A DNA stretch of 64,000 nucleotides. It comes from Curtobacterium sp. MCJR17_020 (GTDB lineage: Bacteria; Actinomycetota; Actinomycetes; Actinomycetales; Microbacteriaceae). A model generated the notes under the pieces. That model searched no databases. It saw only the letters and a list, made by a program, of their open reading frames with translations, and had not been told where the DNA came from. The position numbers and the translations under genes are program-made. Positions 56,243 to 64,000 of the stretch are shown one piece after another; within the stretch, counting starts at the first letter, position 1, and every line of letters begins with the position of its first letter. The DNA lies in assembly GCF_003234365.2 (NCBI RefSeq), contig NZ_CP126260.1, positions 3,286,001 through 3,350,000 on the forward strand, in the 5' to 3' direction.

Positions 56243-57439
56243 TCAGTTCGCCGCGTCGCGGCGGGCGGAGATCTTGCTGGGGAGCGACCAGAGTTCGATG
56301 AAGCCCTTCGAGAGGGACTGGTCGAACGTGTCGCCGGTGTCGTACGTGGCGAGGTCGAAGTCGTACAGGCTCTGCTCCGAGCGACGGCCGGTCACCGTCG
56401 CGCGACCGGCGTGCAGCTGGAGACGGACGTCGCCGGAGACGTGCTGCTGGGTGTGATCGACGAAGGCGTCGAGGCTGCGCTTCAGCCCGCCGAACCACAG
56501 GCCGTCGTAGACCAGGTCGGCCCACTCCGACTCGACACCCCGCTTGTAGCGGTTGACGTCCCGCTCGAGGGTGAGGCGCTCGAGCTCCTCATGCGCCGTG
56601 ATGAGCGCGATCGCCGCCGGGGCCTCGTACACCTCACGCGACTTGATGCCGACGAGGCGGTCCTCGACGACGTCGATCCGACCGACGCCGTGCTTGCCGG
56701 CCACGGCGTTCAGCTCCTGCACGATCCGCAGCACGCTGAAGCGCTGCCCGTCGAGCGCCACCGGGACGCCGCGCTCGAACGTGATGGTCACCTCGTCCGG
56801 CTCGCGCGGGACGGCGGGGTCCTGCGTGTACGCGTACAGGTCCTCGGTCGGGGCGTTCCACGGGTCCTCGAGGAAACCCGTCTCGACCGCCCGGCCCCAC
56901 ACGTTCTGGTCGATCGAGTACGGCGACCGCTGTGACTGCTGGATCGGCAGGGCGTGCTGCTCGGCGTACGCGATCGCCTTGTCCCGGGTCAGGGCGAGGT
57001 CACGCACCGGTGCCACGCTCCGCAGGTCCGGGGCGATCGCCGCGACGGCGGCTTCGAACCGGACCTGGTCGTTGCCCTTGCCGGTGCAGCCGTGCGCGAC
57101 GCTGTCGGCACCGAGCTGCTTCGCCGTCAGCGCGAGGTGCTTCGCGATGAGCGGGCGGCTCAGCGCCGACACCAGCGGGTAGCGCTTCTGGTACAGCGCG
57201 TTGGCCTTGAGCGCCGGCACGATGTACTCGTCGGCGTACTCGTCCTTGGCGTCGACCACGATCGACTCGACGGCCCCGCAGTCGAGCGCGCGCTGCCGGA
57301 TCGCGTCGAGGTCCTCGCCGCCCTGGCCGACGTCGACCGCCAGCGCCACCACCTCTTTGCCGGTGGCGTCACGCAGCCAGCCGATCCCGACGGAGGTGTC
57401 GAGGCCGCCGGAGTAGGCGAGGACGACGCGGTCAGCCAT
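56243..57439 (-). CDS. argG: Argininosuccinate synthase
   Basis: ArgG joins citrulline and aspartate with ATP. The 398-aa product begins MADRVVLAYSGGLDTSVGIG with the N-type ATP pyrophosphatase loop SGGLDTS. The aspartate- and citrulline-binding segment SVAHGCTGKGNDQVRFE lies near 113-129, and the DQNVWGRAVE strand near 172. Length and motif order are normal. It follows argF by 9 nt, with no argR gene between them, unlike many actinobacterial clusters. Confidence 0.97.
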   Translation of the reverse strand: MADRVVLAYSGGLDTSVGIGWLRDATGKEVVALAVDVGQGGEDLDAIRQRALDCGAVESIVVDAKDEYADEYIVPALKANALYQKRYPLVSALSRPLIAKHLALTAKQLGADSVAHGCTGKGNDQVRFEAAVAAIAPDLRSVAPVRDLALTRDKAIAYAEQHALPIQQSQRSPYSIDQNVWGRAVETGFLEDPWNAPTEDLYAYTQDPAVPREPDEVTITFERGVPVALDGQRFSVLRIVQELNAVAGKHGVGRIDVVEDRLVGIKSREVYEAPAAIALITAHEELERLTLERDVNRYKRGVESEWADLVYDGLWFGGLKRSLDAFVDHTQQHVSGDVRLQLHAGRATVTGRRSEQSLYDFDLATYDTGDTFDQSLSKGFIELWSLPSKISARRDAAN

Positions 57440-57448
57440 GCGGTGCGC

Positions 57449-58432
57449 CTACGCGGTCGCCGCGGCGGTCGCGGCGGTCGCGGCGGTCGCAGCGGTCGCC
57501 GTCGTCGCGCCGTTCGCGGTGAGGAGCCAGGCCAGCAGCGCCTTCTGGGCGTGCAGACGGTTCTCCGCCTCGTCCCAGATGATGCTGCGCGGCCCGTCGA
57601 TGACGTCGGCGGTCACCTCGAAGCCACGGTCGGCGGGCAGGCAGTGCATGAACACCGCGTCGTCGGCGGCGTGCGCCATCAGGGCGTCGTCCACGCGGTA
57701 CCCCGAGAAGGTGTCGAGGCGCGACTGCTTCTCGGACTCCTTGCCCATCGACACCCAGGTGTCGGTGACCACGACGTCGGCGCCGGCGACCGCTGCCACC
57801 GGGTCGGTGACGACCAGGACGGAGCCGCCGGTCTCGGCCGAACGGTGCTCGGCGTCGGTGACGACCTGCGGGGACGGCGAGAACTCGGCGGGAGCCGCGA
57901 CGCGGACGTGCATGCCCGCGGTCGCGCCGGCGAGCAGGTACGACTGCGCCATGTTGCTCGCGCCGTCACCGATGAACGCCACGGTCTGGCCCGCCAGCGT
58001 GCCGCGGTGCTCGCGGATGGTGAGCAGGTCGGCGAGCAGCTGGCACGGGTGGAAGTCGTCGGACAGCGCGTTGACGACGGGGACGGTCGTGTCGGCGGCC
58101 ATCTCCTCGAGGCCGGCCTGACCGTAGGTGCGCCAGACGATCGCCGACACCATGCGCTCGAGCACGCGGGCGGTGTCCGACGGGGTCTCCTTGCCGCCGA
58201 GCTGGCTGTTCGCCGTCGAGATGATGAGCGGGCTGCCGCCCAGGTCGGAGATGCCGACGTGGAAGGACACCCGGGTGCGGGTCGACGACTTGTCGAAGAT
58301 GACCGCGACGCTCTGCGGGCCGGCGAGGGGCTTCGCACCCCAGCGGTCGGCCTTCATCTGGTCGGCGATGTCGAGGATCGCGGACTGCTCGGCCTGGCTG
58401 AGGTCGTCGTCCCGGAGGAAGTGGCGGGTCAT
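57449..58432 (-). CDS. argF: Ornithine carbamoyltransferase
   Basis: ArgF makes citrulline from ornithine and carbamoyl phosphate. The 327-aa product shows the carbamoyl-phosphate motif SSTRTRVSFHVG near residue 49, HPCQLLADL near 127 and the ornithine loop FMHCLPADRG near 262. The normal enzyme ends about residue 305; here an Ala-Thr tail (ATTATAATAATAATAAATA) follows, encoded by repeated GCGGTCGC triplet words, and is likely disordered and variable. The ATG overlaps the argD stop as ATGA. Confidence 0.96.
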   Translation of the reverse strand: MTRHFLRDDDLSQAEQSAILDIADQMKADRWGAKPLAGPQSVAVIFDKSSTRTRVSFHVGISDLGGSPLIISTANSQLGGKETPSDTARVLERMVSAIVWRTYGQAGLEEMAADTTVPVVNALSDDFHPCQLLADLLTIREHRGTLAGQTVAFIGDGASNMAQSYLLAGATAGMHVRVAAPAEFSPSPQVVTDAEHRSAETGGSVLVVTDPVAAVAGADVVVTDTWVSMGKESEKQSRLDTFSGYRVDDALMAHAADDAVFMHCLPADRGFEVTADVIDGPRSIIWDEAENRLHAQKALLAWLLTANGATTATAATAATAATAAATA

Positions 58433-59667
58433 GCGGAGGTCTCCTGGGTAGCGGTGCCCTGCTCGGCAGCGACGGCCGCGAGGCTCTGGGCGAGGATCGA
58501 CACGAACTCGTCGATCTCGGCGTCGGACACGATGAGCGGCGGCGCGAGGCGCAGGCTCGACTCGTTCGGGGCGTTGATGATGAGGCCACGCTCGAGGGCG
58601 GCGGCGTTGACCGCGGCCGCGATCGGGCCGGTGAGTCCGACGCCGATGAGCAGACCGGTGCCGCGGACCTCTTCGACGAGCGGTGAGCCGATGCCGGCGA
58701 TGCCAGCCCGGATCCGCTCGCCCTTGATGACGGCGGCCGCGACGAGGTCGGCGCGCTCGATCTCGGCGAGGACCGCGTTCGCCACGCGGGTGCCGAGCGG
58801 GTTGCCGCCGAAGGTCGAACCGTGCTGACCGGCCGAGAACAGGTCCGACGCCCACCCGAAGGTCACGAGCGCACCGATCGGGAATCCGCCGGCGATGCCC
58901 TTGGCCACCGTGACGGCGTCGGGGGTGAAGCCGTGGCCCTGGTACGTGAACCAGTTGCCCGTCCGCCCGACGCCGGTCTGGATCTCGTCGAGGATCAGCA
59001 GCGCACCGTGCTCCTCGGTCAGCCGGCGCGCGGCGAGCAGGAATCCCTCGGGCAGGTCGACGACGCCGGCCTCGCCCTTGATCGGCTCGATGACGATCGC
59101 GGCGACCGTGTCGTCGATTGACTCCTCGAGCGCTGCAACGGTGGAGTCGATGTGCTCGACGCCCGGGATCATCGGCAGGAAGTCCTGCTGCAGCGCGGGC
59201 TTGCCGGTGAGCGCGAGCGCCCCCATCGTCCGGCCGTGGAACCCCTGCTTCAGCGCGAGGATGCGGGTCTTCTGCCCGTCGGCGCCCTTGTTCAGGCGCG
59301 CGAGCTTGAACGCGGCCTCGTTCGCCTCGGCACCGGAGTTGCCGAAGTACACCCGCCCGGCGTCGCCCGCACCGGTGATGCGCTTGAGACGCTCCGCCAG
59401 CTCGAGCTGGGGCGGCGTCGCGAAGTAGTTCGACACGTGCACGAGCTTCGCGGCCTGGTCGGCGATCGCCTCGACCAGGACGGGGTGCGCGTGGCCGAGC
59501 GAGTTCACGGCGATGCCCGCCAGGAAGTCGAGGTACTCGTTGCCCTCGACGTCCCAGACACGGCAGCCCTGTCCGCGCTCGAGCATGATCTTCGGCGGGG
59601 TCAGGGATCGCATCAGCGACGCCCCGAACCGGTCGTTCCAGGTCTCGGTCTGCGTCTCGCTGCTCAC
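58429..59667 (-). CDS. argD: Acetylornithine aminotransferase
   Basis: A PLP-dependent class III aminotransferase that converts N-acetylglutamate semialdehyde to N-acetylornithine. The 412-aa product shows the cofactor-binding GNSGAEANEAAFKLAR near residue 105, the ILDEIQTGVGRTG segment near 220 with the Asp that pairs with the PLP ring, and the Lys in VTVAKGIAGGFPIGA near 252. The GTG at 59667 overlaps the argB stop (GTGA). The gene is between argB and argF as usual. Confidence 0.96.
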   Translation of the reverse strand: MSSETQTETWNDRFGASLMRSLTPPKIMLERGQGCRVWDVEGNEYLDFLAGIAVNSLGHAHPVLVEAIADQAAKLVHVSNYFATPPQLELAERLKRITGAGDAGRVYFGNSGAEANEAAFKLARLNKGADGQKTRILALKQGFHGRTMGALALTGKPALQQDFLPMIPGVEHIDSTVAALEESIDDTVAAIVIEPIKGEAGVVDLPEGFLLAARRLTEEHGALLILDEIQTGVGRTGNWFTYQGHGFTPDAVTVAKGIAGGFPIGALVTFGWASDLFSAGQHGSTFGGNPLGTRVANAVLAEIERADLVAAAVIKGERIRAGIAGIGSPLVEEVRGTGLLIGVGLTGPIAAAVNAAALERGLIINAPNESSLRLAPPLIVSDAEIDEFVSILAQSLAAVAAEQGTATQETSA

Positions 59668-60716
59668 GGCTGCTGCCCCTTCTCGGTCGTGCTGGCCACG
59701 TGTTGGCCGGTGCTGGTGCTCGTCGACGGTGCTGCGACGCGTCGGCCGATCTCGGCGTGGGTCATCTGGTTCTCGGTGCGTCGGCTCGGGTCCGGGATCA
59801 CCTCGGTGCCCGCACCACGCAGGGTGAAGACCTCGAGCAGGATCGAGTGCGGGATCCGGCCGTCGATGATCGTCGCCCCGCCGACCCCGCCGACCACGGC
59901 GTCGAGGCACGCGGTCATCTTCGGGATCATGCCCGACTCGAGGGACGGCAGGAGCTCGCGGAGCTCCTCGACCGCGATGAGGTCGACGAGCGAGTCGCGG
60001 TCCGGCCAGTTGCGGTACAGGCCGGGGACGTCGGTGAGCATGATGAGCTTCGACGCACGCAGCGCGATCGCCAGGGCACCCGCGGCTGCGTCGGCGTTCA
60101 CGTTGAGCGCCTGGTCCGGGTGGGCGTCGTCGATCGCGATGCTCGACACCACCGGGATCCGGCCGGCCTCGATCGCGGCGAGCACCCCTGACGGGTCGAC
60201 GTGGGTGATGTCACCCACGTGGCCGAGGTCGTACTCCTGCCCGTCGACGACCACACCCTTCTGCTCGCCGGTGAACAACGACCCGCCGTCGCCGAACACG
60301 CCGACGGCCAGGCCTTCGCCGTGCTCGTTCATCAGGTCGACGATCTCGCGGTTGACCTCGCCAGCCAGGACGTCGCGGACGACCGAGATCGCCTCGGTCG
60401 TGGTGACGCGGTAGCCGCCACGGAACTCGGACTCGATGCCCTGTTCCTTGAGCGCGGCCGAGATCTGCGGACCCCCGCCGTGCACGACGACGGGGTGCAG
60501 CCCGGCGTAGCGGAGGTAGACCATGTCCTCGGCGAACGCACGCTTGAGGTCCTCGTTCACCATCGCGTTGCCGCCGAACTTGACGACGACGACCTTGCCG
60601 GAGAACCGCTTGAGCCACGGCAGGGACTCGATCAGGGTCGCCGCCTTGACGGCGGCGAACTCGTGCTCTTCTTCCTTCGTGAGGGGCGTCCCGGCCCCTT
60701 CGGTGTCGTTCGCCAT
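59664..60716 (-). CDS. argB: Acetylglutamate kinase
   Basis: ArgB phosphorylates N-acetylglutamate, often the arginine-controlled step. The 350-aa product shows VVVKFGGNAMVNEDLK near 43-58, the HGGGPQISAAL loop near 79 and NVNADAAAGALA near 206. It is about 45 residues longer than most relatives: after the fold ends near residue 300 there is a Ser/Thr-rich tail (RRVAAPSTSTSTGQHVASTT) without a known domain. The TGA of argJ and the ATG of argB share one base. The start fits a normal N-terminal helix. Confidence 0.96.
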   Translation of the reverse strand: MANDTEGAGTPLTKEEEHEFAAVKAATLIESLPWLKRFSGKVVVVKFGGNAMVNEDLKRAFAEDMVYLRYAGLHPVVVHGGGPQISAALKEQGIESEFRGGYRVTTTEAISVVRDVLAGEVNREIVDLMNEHGEGLAVGVFGDGGSLFTGEQKGVVVDGQEYDLGHVGDITHVDPSGVLAAIEAGRIPVVSSIAIDDAHPDQALNVNADAAAGALAIALRASKLIMLTDVPGLYRNWPDRDSLVDLIAVEELRELLPSLESGMIPKMTACLDAVVGGVGGATIIDGRIPHSILLEVFTLRGAGTEVIPDPSRRTENQMTHAEIGRRVAAPSTSTSTGQHVASTTEKGQQP

Positions 60717-61924
60717 CAGCTGGAGTACGCGCTGTTCTCGTGCACGTAGTCGTGCGTGAGGTCGTTGGTCAGGATCGTCGCCGAGTGCGTCCCGACGCCG
60801 AGGTCGATGCGCACAAGGGTGTCCCGCGGCGTCAGGTCGACGGCGCCGCTCGGCTGGTCCGGGGCGCCGGCGTGGCAGACCCGGACACCGTTCATGCTGA
60901 CGTCGACCGCGTACGGGTCGAAGTCGGCGTCGGTGGTGCCGATGGCAGCGAGGACCCGACCCCAGTTCGGGTCGTTGCCGAAGACGGCCGCCTTGAACAG
61001 GTTGTTGCGCGCCACGCTCCGGCCGACGGTGACGGCGTCGTCCTCGGTCGCTGCGTGCACGACCTCGATCGCGATGTCGTGGCTGGCGCCCTCGGCGTCC
61101 TGCTGCAGCTGGCGGGCCAGGTCGGCGCAGACCGCGGTCAGTGCTTCCTGGAAGTCGCCGACCTCGGGCGTCACCCCGCTCGCGCCCGACGACAGCAGCA
61201 CGACGGTGTCGTTCGTCGACATGCAGCCGTCCGAGTCGACGCGGTCGAAGGTGATGCGGGTGGCCGCGCGGAGGGCCTGGTCGAGCTGGTCCGGGGTCTG
61301 CACGGCGTCGGTGGTGATCACGACGAGCATCGTCGCGAGCCCGGGTGCGAGCATGCCCGCACCCTTCGCCATGCCGCCGACCGTCCAGCCGTCCTCGGTC
61401 ACCACGGACTGCTTCGCCCGGGTGTCGGTCGTCATGATGGCCGTGGCCGCGTCCGGGCCGCCGTCGGCGCTCAGTGCGGTGCTCGCCAGGTCGACCCCGC
61501 GCAGCACGTTGTCGCGGAACGTCTGGTCGCCGACCCCGATGAGGCCGGTGGAGCAGACGACGACGTCGCCCGCGCCGATGCCGAGGGCGTCGCCGACGGC
61601 CTCGGCGGTCAGGTGCGTGGTCTGGAAGCCGAAGGGGCCGGTGAAGCAGTTGGCGCCGCCGGAGTTCAGGACGACGGCGCGCGCGACGCCGTCACCGACG
61701 ACCTGGCGGGACCAGATCACCGGGTGCGCCTGCGCGCGGTTGCTGGTGAAGACCGCGGCCACGGCCGCGTCGGGGCCGTCGTTGACGACGAGGGCCACGT
61801 CCGGCCTGCCGCTGGTCTTCAGGCCGGCGGTCACGCCGGCAGCGCGGAAACCCGCTGCCGCGGTGACGCCCTGGAGGCCCGGTTCGCCCTGGGTGGGCTT
61901 GCTCACGTCGGTGAGGTCGGTCAC
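60716..61924 (-). CDS. argJ: Bifunctional ornithine acetyltransferase / N-acetylglutamate synthase
   Basis: ArgJ recycles the acetyl group from acetylornithine to glutamate and may also use acetyl-CoA. The 402-aa precursor cuts itself at an Ala-Thr bond, here in GAGMLAPGLATMLVVITT near residue 195, freeing the nucleophile Thr. Other landmarks are VFTSNRAQAHPV near 58, NSGGANCFTG near 88, and SVARNNLFKAAVFGNDPNWG near 320. The GTG at 61924 overlaps the argC stop. As ArgJ is present, a separate argE or argA is not needed for the cycle. Confidence 0.96.
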   Translation of the reverse strand: MTDLTDVSKPTQGEPGLQGVTAAAGFRAAGVTAGLKTSGRPDVALVVNDGPDAAVAAVFTSNRAQAHPVIWSRQVVGDGVARAVVLNSGGANCFTGPFGFQTTHLTAEAVGDALGIGAGDVVVCSTGLIGVGDQTFRDNVLRGVDLASTALSADGGPDAATAIMTTDTRAKQSVVTEDGWTVGGMAKGAGMLAPGLATMLVVITTDAVQTPDQLDQALRAATRITFDRVDSDGCMSTNDTVVLLSSGASGVTPEVGDFQEALTAVCADLARQLQQDAEGASHDIAIEVVHAATEDDAVTVGRSVARNNLFKAAVFGNDPNWGRVLAAIGTTDADFDPYAVDVSMNGVRVCHAGAPDQPSGAVDLTPRDTLVRIDLGVGTHSATILTNDLTHDYVHENSAYSS

Positions 61925-63018
61925 GGTGCGACTCCGTCCACGCTGAGGCCCAGGGTCTCCGGCAGACCCAGGGCGATGTTGGTCGACTGGACGGCGGCAC
62001 CTGCCGTGCCCTTCGCGAGGTTGTCGAGTGCCGTCACGGCGACGACGCGGCCTGCGGCCTCGTCGACCGCGATGCCGACGAGCGCGGTGTTCGCGCCGAT
62101 CGTGTCCGCGACCCGGGGGAACTCGCCCTCGGGCAACAGGTGCACGAACGGCTCGTCGGCGTAGGCCTGCTCCCAGGCGAGCCGCACGTCGCGGGCGCTG
62201 ACACCCGGGGTGATCTTGGCCGTCGTCGTCGCGAGGATGCCCCGCGACATCGGGACGAGTACCGGCGTGAACGAGATCGTCACGTCGGCAGCACCCGCGA
62301 CGACCAGGTTCTGCTGGATCTCCGGGACGTGCCGGTGCGTGCCGCCCACCGCGTAGGCGCTGGCGGAGCCCATGATCTCGGACGCCAGGTAGGTGTTGGC
62401 GAGCTTCTTGCCGGCACCGCTCGGGCCGACGCTCAGCACCGCGACGATGTCGTCCGACTCGACGAGCCCGGCCTGGATGCCCGGCTGGATGCCGAGCGTC
62501 ACCGCGGTGACGTTGCACCCGGGGACCGCGATCCGCTTGGTGCCGACCAGGGCCGAACGCTGCTTGCCCTGCGACGCGATGTCCTCGACCTCGCGCCACT
62601 CGTCGGCCGAACCCGGGGTCGGGGCGGCGAGCAGGAGCTCGGGCAGGCCGTAGGTCCAGGCGCCGTGGTAGTCGCCACCGTAGAACTGCTCCCAGGCCGC
62701 GGGGTCCGTCAGACGGTGGTCCGCGCCGCAGTCCACCACCAGGGCGTCGTCGCCGAGCTCCTCGGTGATCGCCCCCGACTGACCGTGCGGCAGCGCCAGG
62801 AACACGACGTCGTGCCCTCGGAGCGTCTCGGCCGTCGTCTTCTCGAGGGTCAGGTGCGACAGCGACCGGAGGTGCGGCTGCGTCGCGATCAACGGCTGTC
62901 CGGCGTTCGAGAACGCCGTCACCGTCCTGACGTCGAACTCGGGATGGGCGGAGAGCACGCGCAGGAGCTCACCACCCGCGTAGCCGGAGGCTCCCGCCAC
63001 GGCGACGGATACGGACAT
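61921..63018 (-). CDS. argC: N-acetyl-gamma-glutamyl-phosphate reductase
   Basis: ArgC reduces N-acetylglutamyl phosphate with NADPH. The 365-aa product starts MSVSVAVAGASGYAGGELLR with the NADP-binding GASGYAG motif. The catalytic Cys is in AVPGCNVTAVTLG near 168, and the His region in GGTHRHVPEI near 225. It is the first arg gene, 78 nt downstream of pheT. No obvious ArgR operator is visible in this short gap; transcription could come from pheT or from a promoter inside it. Confidence 0.96.
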   Translation of the reverse strand: MSVSVAVAGASGYAGGELLRVLSAHPEFDVRTVTAFSNAGQPLIATQPHLRSLSHLTLEKTTAETLRGHDVVFLALPHGQSGAITEELGDDALVVDCGADHRLTDPAAWEQFYGGDYHGAWTYGLPELLLAAPTPGSADEWREVEDIASQGKQRSALVGTKRIAVPGCNVTAVTLGIQPGIQAGLVESDDIVAVLSVGPSGAGKKLANTYLASEIMGSASAYAVGGTHRHVPEIQQNLVVAGAADVTISFTPVLVPMSRGILATTTAKITPGVSARDVRLAWEQAYADEPFVHLLPEGEFPRVADTIGANTALVGIAVDEAAGRVVAVTALDNLAKGTAGAAVQSTNIALGLPETLGLSVDGVAP

Positions 63019-63096
63019 GGGATTCCACCTTTGGTCGGACTGGTCGTCGAGAGAGTCGGAGGCGGCGACCCCGGGCGGTGCTGATCCCGTCGTGGG

Positions 63097-64000
63097 TCAG
63101 TCGCGCAGGGTCGCCCCGAATCGCTCGCCGGCACGTCGGACTGCGCCGTCACGGGCCTCGGTGGCCTCGGCAGCGGTCAGCGTGCGGTCCGTGGCACGGA
63201 AGCGCAGGGCGAACGTCAGGGACTTCTGTCCCTCGTCCACGCCGGAGCCCCGGTAGTCATCCACGAGCCGAGCATACTCCAACAGGTCTCCGGCACCAGA
63301 GCGGACCGCATCCAACACGTCACCGGCCGGCACCCCGGCGTCGACGACCAGGGACAGGTCCTGCGTCGCTGCCGGGTACGACACGATCGGCGCGACCGCG
63401 ACGAGGTCGGGGGCCGCAGCCACCATGGCGTCGAGGTCGAGCTCGACCACGGCCACCACGCGGGGCAGCACCGCAGCGGCGGACAGCTCCGGCAGGAGTT
63501 CGCCGGCGACGCCCACGACGGTGTCGCCCACGAACAGCGATGCCGCACGGCCCGGGTGCAGGGACGGGTGGGTGGTCTGCGCGACGCGCAGTTCCACGCC
63601 GACGGCCCACGCGACCTGGCGGGCCGCGTCGATCGCGTCGGCGATGCCGTACTGCTCGGCCGCGACGCCCGCCTGCTTGCCGACGCGGTTGCCGGTGAGC
63701 AGGGCGGACACGTGGAACGGCTGTGCGGGCAGGGACGCGTCGAGCGCCTCGAGCGTCGCGCGGTCGGGCAGCGCGGCACCGGCCGGGACCTCGTCGGTGC
63801 CGAGCGTCACGCCCGTCACCGGCAGGAACACCCGCGAGGTCTCGTAGAGCGCGACGTCGAGCAGGCCGCGCGAGACGTTCCGGCGGGCGGCGTCGACGAG
63901 GGCCGGCACACCACTGCGGCGGAGCAGGTTCTGCTCGCTGTCGAGGGCGTTGGCGAGGACGACGCTCGGGCCGCCCTCCGGGTCGATCCCCGGGTAGGCA
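63097..64000 (-). CDS. pheT: Phenylalanyl-tRNA synthetase beta subunit (C-terminal part, cut by window edge)
   Basis: About 300 C-terminal residues of the beta chain are visible; the rest lies beyond the right edge. The visible part starts AYPGIDPEGGPSVVLANALD and includes LRRSGVPALVDAARRN. The last 95 residues form the ferredoxin-fold anticodon-binding domain (IVSYPAATQDLSLVVDAGVP, GQKSLTFALRFRATDRTLT) and the typical end GAVRRAGERFGATLRD. In actinobacteria pheST precedes argC, as here. Confidence 0.95.
   Translation of the reverse strand, partial: AYPGIDPEGGPSVVLANALDSEQNLLRRSGVPALVDAARRNVSRGLLDVALYETSRVFLPVTGVTLGTDEVPAGAALPDRATLEALDASLPAQPFHVSALLTGNRVGKQAGVAAEQYGIADAIDAARQVAWAVGVELRVAQTTHPSLHPGRAASLFVGDTVVGVAGELLPELSAAAVLPRVVAVVELDLDAMVAAAPDLVAVAPIVSYPAATQDLSLVVDAGVPAGDVLDAVRSGAGDLLEYARLVDDYRGSGVDEGQKSLTFALRFRATDRTLTAAEATEARDGAVRRAGERFGATLRD

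Overview
The window comes from a high-GC Gram-positive actinobacterium, most likely a member of Microbacteriaceae close to Curtobacterium. This rests on about 70% GC in the coding regions, the 5S/16S/23S character, the class Ib nrdHIEF operon, and the actinobacterial block tyrS ... TPR-HAD-small ORF-tlyA-NAD kinase-recN-pyrG-NUDIX-xerD. The genus is my inference; no search was run. Both window edges cut genes (nrdF on the left, pheT on the right).

Layout. 1-3950 (minus): nrdH-nrdI-nrdE-nrdF, the class Ib ribonucleotide reductase operon. Upstream is a pair of NrdR boxes 32 nt apart and a cluster of TCCACA (DnaA-box-like) words. 4285-14376: mostly single housekeeping and accessory genes: MFS transporter, aldo/keto reductase, a membrane/PH-like protein, a LysM lipoprotein, RNase HI, an SDR reductase, a DUF3516 helicase coupled to a GNAT, and a luciferase-like oxidoreductase. 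14824-19322: a glycoside utilisation module (GH3 beta-glucosidase and MFS importer) divergent from a TetR regulator. 19370-21305: a three-gene operon of visibly lower GC, with both junctions overlapping as ATGA. It encodes a small lipoprotein subtilase, a secreted toxin-like protein and a small acidic cytosolic protein. This is the strongest candidate in the window for a little-described system. 21456-29203: SDR, methyltransferase plus ArsR-type regulator with two clear operators facing an MFS exporter, a PGPGW membrane protein, a degenerate DksA/TraR-like protein, a second luciferase-like oxidoreductase, an ASCH protein and small membrane proteins.

29256-39863 (minus) is the conserved actinobacterial block read from the TPR/repeat protein through HAD phosphatase, a 55-aa ORF, tlyA, NAD kinase, recN, pyrG, NUDIX and a DUF1349 protein to xerD. 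Its usual upstream member tyrS lies at 52608-53921. Between the two parts sit two tandem, co-oriented rRNA operons (16S-23S-5S, all minus). They match at an offset of 6641 bp but have different promoters, different upstream DNA and different terminators.

54049-63018 (minus): argC-argJ-argB-argD-argF-argG-argH followed by a 3-methyladenine glycosylase, with 1- to 4-nt overlaps at most junctions and no argR in the cluster. The C-terminal part of pheT lies upstream at the right edge. Intergenic DNA is rich in hairpins. Some belong to a recurrent GGAGGC/GCCTCC terminator-like family; others are palindromes each built from its own private word repeated directly and once inverted.
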